Under the pieces are notes generated by a model. That model had not been told where the DNA came from. It worked only from the letters and a program-made list of their open reading frames with translations, and did no database searches. A program made the position numbers and the translations under genes. A DNA stretch of 45,224 bases. Source: an uncultured Lentisphaeria bacterium. GTDB lineage: Bacteria; Verrucomicrobiota; Lentisphaeria; Victivallales; Victivallaceae. Location of the stretch: NCBI GenBank assembly GCA_903831825.1, contig CAIKZE010000007.1, positions 1 through 45,224 of the forward strand, given 5' to 3'. Positions 40,458-45,224 of this stretch are shown in pieces. Position 1 is the first letter of the stretch. Each line of letters opens with the position of its first letter.

Positions 40458-42062
40458 TTATCTGCGGATTTTGAACACTGTCTCGTTAAGGTCTTTATAA
40501 CGATTACGGCTGATTTCAGACGCGATTGTACGGATGATGGTCATTCCGCGCCCGGAAGTTGCAAATTGCTCATCCTTGTTCCATATATCCTCTGAAGGCG
40601 GAACCGGCGAGGTATTGAAAGACCATTTCTTGCCCTTGTCCAGAATCTTAACAATAACGTCATTATCGGAAATTTTTATCTGGACAAGAATTCCCGGCCT
40701 GGACTGCTGGTTATTTTCCAGTCCATGCATAACCACATTATTGAGGAATTCACCGAGAATCAATTCCACTTTTACCGAAAGTTCAGTATTGCCGGTGTAG
40801 TCTGCAATATACTTTTCACAATCCGCGCACAATTTATTGACTTCCTGGACCATGGGATGGGTCATCCAGTACTTATGTCCGTGTTTTTCCTGCTCCTGCG
40901 CAATTTTTTTGACGGTGATTATCGTCATATCATCAGTGGCCACACTGTACCCCATCTGCGGCAGCGCCTCCCGGACGCGGTAAGGGATAACCGCCGCATC
41001 CTGGTCATGAACCAATGAATCGAGCAGTTGAATCATCTTCTCAAAACCAAGCATTTGATCATTTGAATTGGAAATTTCGAATGTTCCGTCGGTAGTCATG
41101 AAGAAAATACTGTCGTCGCTGAATTTATATTGGATAACATCTTCTTTATTGTACTCATAATATTTGTCCCACCCGACCGGGATTCCGCCTTTAACTCCCG
41201 GATTCAATAATTCGACGGCATCTTTTGCCGGATTATAAACCGCCAGATTAGGATGCCCGGCATTAAAAAACTCAAGTTCATTGGTCGTGAAATCGAAAAT
41301 GCCGACCATGCAGGTCATGTATTTTTCCTGTCCCAGTTCAGTACAAAATACCCAGTTCAGGCGGTTAAGCACTTCATGAGTGGTGATTTCCCAATTCCCC
41401 ATGCCGATTATCATTTTCAATACCGACTGAATGGCGCTCATATACAACGCGGCCTGAACGCCGTGGCCGGCGATATCTCCGATAAAGAAAAAGTATTTGC
41501 CGGACGCAAGACGTATCATGTCAAACATATCGCCGCTGATCTTTTGCGAAGGCTCATAGATGGACGAAACGATAACATCATCATTGAGAATGACCCAATC
41601 AGGAATAAGCAGCCGTTGAACTTCCGCGGCAAGCGCCAGGTCTTCCATGATTCCGGTATAGAGCTCCCTGGTCTGCTCTTCCGAACGTCTTTTGGCAACG
41701 GTATTGCGAATCATCTTGACAAGCTCATCGCGCACAAACGGTTTACGCATGTAGTAAGTCAGCTTGTCCTGTGAGATTTTTTCAATCAGCGAATTGTCGA
41801 TGGTATCAACAATTGCGGTAAGGTAAATGATCGGCAGTTGCGGGCGGGATTCCCTGATGATTTTTCTCAACTCGAACCCGTCAATGCCCGGCATGATAAC
41901 GTCCAGCAGCAATACGTCGTAATCATTGGCCTTGATCAGTTCAATTCCCTTATCCGCCGAAGTACAGGTTGCAACGCTGATGTCTTCGCTCTTGAGGGCC
42001 TCTTCAAGCAAAAGCAGATTGAACCGTTCGTCGTCAATAGCTAAAAGACTAATGTTCTCCAT
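40458..42062 (-). CDS. REC-PP2C(SpoIIE)-HATPase partner-switching regulator
   Basis: A 534-residue regulator with three domains. REC (about 1-125) has the phospho-acceptor Asp54 in 'LLLDVIMPGIDG' and Lys in 'MRKPF'. The PP2C/SpoIIE phosphatase (about 170-370) has 'SGDMFDMI', 'FFFIGDIAGHGVQAALYM' and 'FFMTTDGTFE', with metal Asp residues. The C-terminal RsbW-like HATPase domain (about 400-530) has 'ELILGEFLNNVVMHG' and 'GRGMTIIRTI'. The same order occurs in HsbR-type proteins. It should phosphorylate and dephosphorylate the STAS protein encoded 33 nt upstream. The ATG at 42062 (with GAGGGGA before it) is preferred to the TTG at 42065. It lies within the polysaccharide locus. Confidence 0.9.
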   Translation of the reverse strand: MENISLLAIDDERFNLLLLEEALKSEDISVATCTSADKGIELIKANDYDVLLLDVIMPGIDGFELRKIIRESRPQLPIIYLTAIVDTIDNSLIEKISQDKLTYYMRKPFVRDELVKMIRNTVAKRRSEEQTRELYTGIMEDLALAAEVQRLLIPDWVILNDDVIVSSIYEPSQKISGDMFDMIRLASGKYFFFIGDIAGHGVQAALYMSAIQSVLKMIIGMGNWEITTHEVLNRLNWVFCTELGQEKYMTCMVGIFDFTTNELEFFNAGHPNLAVYNPAKDAVELLNPGVKGGIPVGWDKYYEYNKEDVIQYKFSDDSIFFMTTDGTFEISNSNDQMLGFEKMIQLLDSLVHDQDAAVIPYRVREALPQMGYSVATDDMTIITVKKIAQEQEKHGHKYWMTHPMVQEVNKLCADCEKYIADYTGNTELSVKVELILGEFLNNVVMHGLENNQQSRPGILVQIKISDNDVIVKILDKGKKWSFNTSPVPPSEDIWNKDEQFATSGRGMTIIRTIASEISRNRYKDLNETVFKIRR

Positions 42063-42094
42063 CAAGCAATCCCCTCTTCGCGGAACAAATTGAA

Positions 42095-42430
42095 TTATTG
42101 AATAAAAGATTCGACAGCAGCGTCGAGATCATCAAAAATATCAAAAATCTTATATGCACGGGTAATTTCAAAAATCATTCGCGGCTTATCCTTGAGACAG
42201 GCAAGCTTGACATCGCCGCTGGCTTCTGAAACTACTTTCAAGCAGGACACGATCGTTCCCAAACCGGAACTGTCAATATAATCCATTTTTGACAAGTCTA
42301 AAACAAAGTTGTTCTGCTTAGCGGACAGTTCCTTGAACTTAGTTTTGAGCGCTAATGCACAACTGGCATCAAGTCGTCCCACAATCTGGATAACCGTGAT
42401 ACCATTCTTGTCATATGAATTAAGTTGCAT
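42095..42430 (-). CDS. STAS-domain anti-sigma-factor antagonist
   Basis: A 111-residue single-domain STAS protein, SpoIIAA/RsbV-like. It has 'GRLDASCALALKTKFKELS' and the phosphorylation site motif 'MDYIDSSGLGTIVSCL', with Ser54/Ser55 (the second is the acceptor in SpoIIAA). Dephosphorylated it would bind a partner kinase or anti-sigma factor. It is followed 29 nt later by the REC-PP2C-HATPase gene, its evident partner. GGGAA about 7 nt before the ATG. A promoter-like sequence lies 45 nt upstream. Ordinary length for the family, so no extra functional domain. Confidence 0.93.
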   Translation of the reverse strand: MQLNSYDKNGITVIQIVGRLDASCALALKTKFKELSAKQNNFVLDLSKMDYIDSSGLGTIVSCLKVVSEASGDVKLACLKDKPRMIFEITRAYKIFDIFDDLDAAVESFIQ

Positions 42431-42474
42431 ACAGAGTTCCCTTTCACGAGTAACTTAACGTATCGAACATCAAT

Positions 42475-42503
42475 AATATAGCAAAATTCTGAATCCGATA
42501 CAA
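42475..42503 (-). promoter_or_regulatory. Possible promoter of the STAS-phosphatase genes
   Basis: On the minus strand TTGTAT (42498-42503) and TATATT (42475-42480) are spaced by 17 bp, 45 nt before the ATG of the STAS gene. Both hexamers are imperfect. Confidence 0.45.
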
Positions 42504-42629
42504 CTGCATTAACCAAAAAACACTATGTTTGCACCGGAATGCAAACACTTGGAAACCTAAACCGATTAAAGTAACGATAGCGCATTTATTCACAAATGCA
42601 ACTTGAATCAGCCTGAATTATTCCCCATT

Positions 42630-43463
42630 TTAAAAATTAAAAAGTTTCCCCCGCAATTCGGAAAATGTCAAAAATTCGCATTCATTCATCAAACCGGTTA
42701 TTTTCCGACGGAAAGCATTGATTAAGTCCCTGTTCAGAATCCCGTTTTCAAAAAACTCCCAGTGATGAGCTACGATAACGGTTATCTGGTGAGCGGCTAT
42801 GTATTCATCCAGAATTCTACTCATCTCATTGATATCCATGAACTTGGAAAACATGCAACCCGGATGCTCGGTAATCAGGAATTTTCCGTCGCAAATATAA
42901 TTTCTGCCCGTTAATTTCATCTGCAAATATCTGCAATACAAACCAAAAGGAATCCGGCTGGAATCCACCCAGCCCAGCGAAAGCGTTTTAAATCTGCTCT
43001 TTATCAGAGTTAAAGCCGCCTTGCTGTATTTATCTTGAGGCGCTACAAATGTTTCCGGAGCCGCGCCGAAGGCTTTTTCGAAAATATTCACCCCTTTAAC
43101 CAACTTGTCTTCGATTACATTCTTATCCTCCGACTCGAATTCATACTTTCCCGATTTTCCCGCATGTTCCAGGCCGTGCAGCAAAAACTCCTTTCGCTTG
43201 AGAGAATTAAGAAATTGCAGCAAGTCAGGATTCCCGGTAATTGGAAACTGCTTATCCTCGTCGGCAATACCCGCCGGCAAAAACGGTTCCGGGCTGCCTG
43301 CCCCGAAATAAAGGGATTCTGTTTTAGCCGCGCCGTTCACCGCCGGAATGATTGCAAAGTTGATCGGGATATTATTCTCGAAAATAAAGCCGTAAACTTC
43401 TTCCAGCATCTCCGGCCTGGTAAAGAAGTTGGCGTCATCATCTCGGATTAAAATATATTTCAT
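42630..43463 (-). CDS. Polysaccharide-deacetylase-like protein (DUF2334-like)
   Basis: A 277-residue protein with the outline of a (beta/alpha)7 deacetylase: 'MKYILIRDDDANFFTRPEML' (the Asp-Asp motif near the N-terminus), 'INFAIIPAVNG', 'EFLLHGLEHAGK' with the His-x-x-x-His metal pair (about residues 112-118), 'APQDKY' and 'ITVIVAHHWEFFENG'. These fit the DUF2334-type branch of polysaccharide deacetylases. It may remove acetyl groups from the polymer or act on a lipid-linked sugar; there is no signal peptide, so it should be cytoplasmic. Its ATG overlaps the stop of the GT4 gene before it (ATGA-type overlap of 4 nt) with GAGGGAAT upstream, so the two are translationally coupled. Confidence 0.78.
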   Translation of the reverse strand: MKYILIRDDDANFFTRPEMLEEVYGFIFENNIPINFAIIPAVNGAAKTESLYFGAGSPEPFLPAGIADEDKQFPITGNPDLLQFLNSLKRKEFLLHGLEHAGKSGKYEFESEDKNVIEDKLVKGVNIFEKAFGAAPETFVAPQDKYSKAALTLIKSRFKTLSLGWVDSSRIPFGLYCRYLQMKLTGRNYICDGKFLITEHPGCMFSKFMDINEMSRILDEYIAAHQITVIVAHHWEFFENGILNRDLINAFRRKITGLMNECEFLTFSELRGKLFNF

Positions 43464-44713
43464 ATTCCCTCATATATGGCGGCAAGTTTTTCCGTTATTT
43501 TGGCCCAGGAATAATTCTGCACCTCCGCCAACCCGCGGCGGGCCAGTTTCATGGACAAATCCTTGTCATTCAGCAGCATCGCAATTTTCTGCTGCAAGTC
43601 CTGAGCGGAATCCACGTCAAAAAAGAGCCCGTTCTCTTTATCCTTGATAAAAGAAACGAGTCCTCCGACTTTTCCGCAAATCACCGGTTTCTGAGCCGCC
43701 CATGCTTCCAGGGCCACGATGCCGAACGTTTCGTATTTGCTTGGAAACACGAAAACTGACGCGGCGGCGTAGGCGTCAATCAGCATGTCCTCTTCAAATT
43801 TTAAATTGGGCAGCAGAATCACTGAATCCGGAATGTTCAAAGCCGCAATCTGATTTATCATTTTTTCATAATAGGCTTTATCGTATGCCACACCGATCAA
43901 AACCAGTACCGTCCGCGGATGGCTTTTAGTTATTTCGGCAAACGCGTCGAGCAGCAAAAGATGATTTTTTTGCGAATAAAATCCCCCCACATAAAGCAAC
44001 ACTTCCTTGTCGCCAAGGGCAAATTTATCTCTGAATCTGGCCGCATCGCCGGAAGCAAACCGTTTAACATCAACGCCGTTAGGCACATACACCACATTGC
44101 TTTGCGGATACTTCCGCGCCATCAGTTCCCGCTCATTTTCACACACGCAAATTATCGCGGCAGCATCCTGATTGATTCTGTTGCATCTTAGAATAATCTC
44201 AAAAATCTTGCCCCAGTTGAAACTGCCTTTCAGGGGAGCGACGATTTCCTTAAGTTGCTGCGCGGGCAGGTCCAGTGCTCCGCCGTGAATGCTCAATACA
44301 TAGGGAATCTTCCGCAGCCTGGAAACCAGCCGGACAAATCCCCCCAGGAATCCGCCCGTGTGAAGATGTATAACCTTGATATTGCTCGTTAACAAAATCG
44401 CCAGCAAAAACTTCAGGGAGAACACGTTGCCCCCGCGCATATCTAAACGATGCTTATCCTCCCGGCTGAGGCCCAGTCGCGGATAAAAATAAGCAAACCG
44501 CCTTACCGGAACGCCTAGAATACTCTCGCGGCTGATACCGGAAAGCGCTTTTGAAGTAAATATCTCGACTTCATAGCCCAACTTATGCAATTCATGCGAA
44601 GTTTCAATAATCACCGTTTCAGTGCCGCCCCATTCCTGCCGCACAAACCGGCGGGGAACTTGTATGATTTTATTTTTCATCACCATAGAACATCTTTCCA
44701 TACTGGCTGACAT
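43460..44713 (-). CDS. GT4 family glycosyltransferase, first gene of locus
   Basis: A 417-residue GT-B enzyme, paralog of the one at 38282-39538. It begins with several possible Met; 'KNKIIQVPRRFVRQEWGGTETVI' then follows. The donor domain has 'VLLYVGGFYSQKNHLLLLDAF', 'MLIDAYAAASVFVFPSKYETFGIVALEAWAA' split around 300-335 with the E-x7-E pair, and 'PVICGKVGGLVSF'. No convincing ribosome-binding site precedes the ATG at 44713; GGAAAG lies about 7 nt before an internal ATG at 44686, which may be the true start. It is the first gene of the minus-strand polysaccharide locus in this window and the sequence upstream is repeats, so the locus may begin here. Confidence 0.9.
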   Translation of the reverse strand: MSASMERCSMVMKNKIIQVPRRFVRQEWGGTETVIIETSHELHKLGYEVEIFTSKALSGISRESILGVPVRRFAYFYPRLGLSREDKHRLDMRGGNVFSLKFLLAILLTSNIKVIHLHTGGFLGGFVRLVSRLRKIPYVLSIHGGALDLPAQQLKEIVAPLKGSFNWGKIFEIILRCNRINQDAAAIICVCENERELMARKYPQSNVVYVPNGVDVKRFASGDAARFRDKFALGDKEVLLYVGGFYSQKNHLLLLDAFAEITKSHPRTVLVLIGVAYDKAYYEKMINQIAALNIPDSVILLPNLKFEEDMLIDAYAAASVFVFPSKYETFGIVALEAWAAQKPVICGKVGGLVSFIKDKENGLFFDVDSAQDLQQKIAMLLNDKDLSMKLARRGLAEVQNYSWAKITEKLAAIYEGI

Positions 44714-44888
44714 CGCGGAACTGTAATTTTACAGGATTATCTTATATTCAACACTATATATTAAAAGAACCGAAAATCAATGCTCGCATCCGGCAATCAA
44801 AAAATATTGTCCGATTAGATTTCAGGCTAACCACATTTTGGACAGCCCTGAGCATATTTTGGACAGCCTTGCGCAAAATCCTGGGCCT

Positions 44889-44926
44889 TATGGGGCCTAT
44901 GGGTCTTATGGGGCCTATGGGACCCA
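44889..44926. repeat. 9-bp-period TGGGGCCTA array
   Basis: Units tggggccta, tgggtctta, tggggccta, tgggaccca, imperfect. It lies between the second and third TTTTGGACA motifs. Confidence 0.65.
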
Positions 44927-44982
44927 CACATTTTGGACAGTCGCCGAGCACATTTTGGACACCAGGCCGCTATACCTGTCCA

Positions 44983-45034
44983 AGACGGACTGGTCGGACT
45001 GGTCGGACTGGTCGGACAAGTCGGACGACTCGGG
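44983..45034. repeat. 9-bp-period GTCGGACTG array
   Basis: gacggactg, gtcggactg, gtcggactg, gtcggacaa, gtcggacga, then ctcgggc. It lies between the fourth and fifth TTTTGGACA motifs. Confidence 0.75.
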
Positions 45035-45224
45035 CATTTTGGACAGCTCCTGAGCATATTCTGGACACCCCCAACCTCATTTGGACACCATCTGAGCAAG
45101 TCACATAGGCCCCATAGTACCCATGTTTTTCTGCCACCGCGCCGGATGCCGCCGTCCGAGACGGACGGCGCTACAATGAAAACCCATTTTGGACAGCCAC
45201 CGAGCACATTTTGGACACCAGGCC

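Larger units (their letters stand above)
44836..45217. repeat. Paired TTTTGGACA repeats, 21-22-bp spacing
   Basis: TTTTGGACA (or a one-base variant) begins at 44836, 44857, 44931, 44953, 45037, 45059, 45080, 45187 and 45209. Neighbouring copies within a group are 21 or 22 bp apart and linked by a conserved GAGCAYA segment. The groups are separated by 74-107 bp. Confidence 0.75.
44714..45224. other. 511-bp repeat field, no gene
   Basis: The region is dominated by nine copies of a TTTTGGACA-type motif, in pairs, plus 9-bp-period arrays. Open frames across it give only repeats such as Cys-Pro-Lys-Cys, caused by the DNA repeat. No ribosome-binding site or plausible domain. The window ends inside the repeat. 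Confidence 0.75.

Noticed and set aside
44827-45207. Cys-Pro-Lys-Cys repeat protein on the minus strand
   Set aside because: The apparent repeats follow from the TTTTGGACA DNA repeat and occur in several frames; no ribosome-binding site.
44836-45217. Possible CRISPR array
   Set aside because: Repeat units are only about 9-17 bp, spacers are conserved rather than unique and spacing is irregular; no cas genes.
1-45224. tRNA or rRNA genes, riboswitches
   Set aside because: No cloverleaf, rRNA landmark or known riboswitch consensus was seen by reading; a covariance-model scan would be decisive.

Overview
The window (about 45 kb, moderate GC) looks like a chromosome segment of an uncultivated Gram-negative bacterium of the PVC group, most likely a Lentisphaerota (Victivallales-like) lineage. 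The reasons are lipoproteins with clear lipoboxes and a Wza-type outer-membrane exporter, a pair of secreted proteins of the 'LDG-x-TYK ... DLP' type that I associate with Verrucomicrobia and Lentisphaerae, a 36-residue strongly basic protein, a SUMF1-domain protein, and intergenic DNA full of short interspersed and 9-bp-periodic repeats. The taxonomic guess is inference, not proof.

Region 1 (1-8.4 kb) is mostly housekeeping: glycyl-tRNA synthetase, a small membrane protein, a ferredoxin-fused aldo/keto reductase, a membrane protein, a HIS6-type (eukaryote-like) HisA, an orphan MraZ operon with a well-resolved promoter and four TGGAN operator boxes, an amidohydrolase, and a two-gene SEDS unit. 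In the SEDS unit an FtsW/RodA protein is translationally coupled to a class B PBP that ends exactly where the transpeptidase domain should begin.

Region 2 (8.4-13.6 kb) is repeat-rich. It holds two tandem secreted paralogs with a duplicated 62-bp leader, a 55-bp inverted repeat, a lipoprotein, the 36-aa basic protein, and a frameshifted two-module helix-turn-helix protein whose C-terminus is built from an interspersed DNA repeat.

Region 3 (13.6-22.2 kb) has a 1274-aa double DUF3857/transglutaminase protein with an apparently dead second half, a PTS EIIA-like protein, two glycosyltransferase-like proteins, a G-x-Q-h-G-h-V-N repeat protein and a SUMF1-domain protein.

Region 4 (22.3-44.7 kb, all on the minus strand) is one large exopolysaccharide locus: acyltransferase, Wzy-like polymerase, Wza-like exporter, Wzz-like chain-length protein with a degenerate BY-kinase domain, a nucleotidyltransferase-fold protein, a PAS hybrid histidine kinase, a uridine-kinase-like protein, phosphoglycosyl transferase (PGT), WecG/TagA-type and GT4/GT2 glycosyltransferases, a polysaccharide-deacetylase-like protein, and a REC-PP2C-HATPase plus STAS partner-switching pair that probably regulates it. 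No Wzx flippase is visible. The most striking feature is one intact PGT gene between two fusion proteins that each seem to carry a degenerate copy of the PGT domain. The last 500 bp (44.7-45.2 kb) is a non-coding field of repeats.
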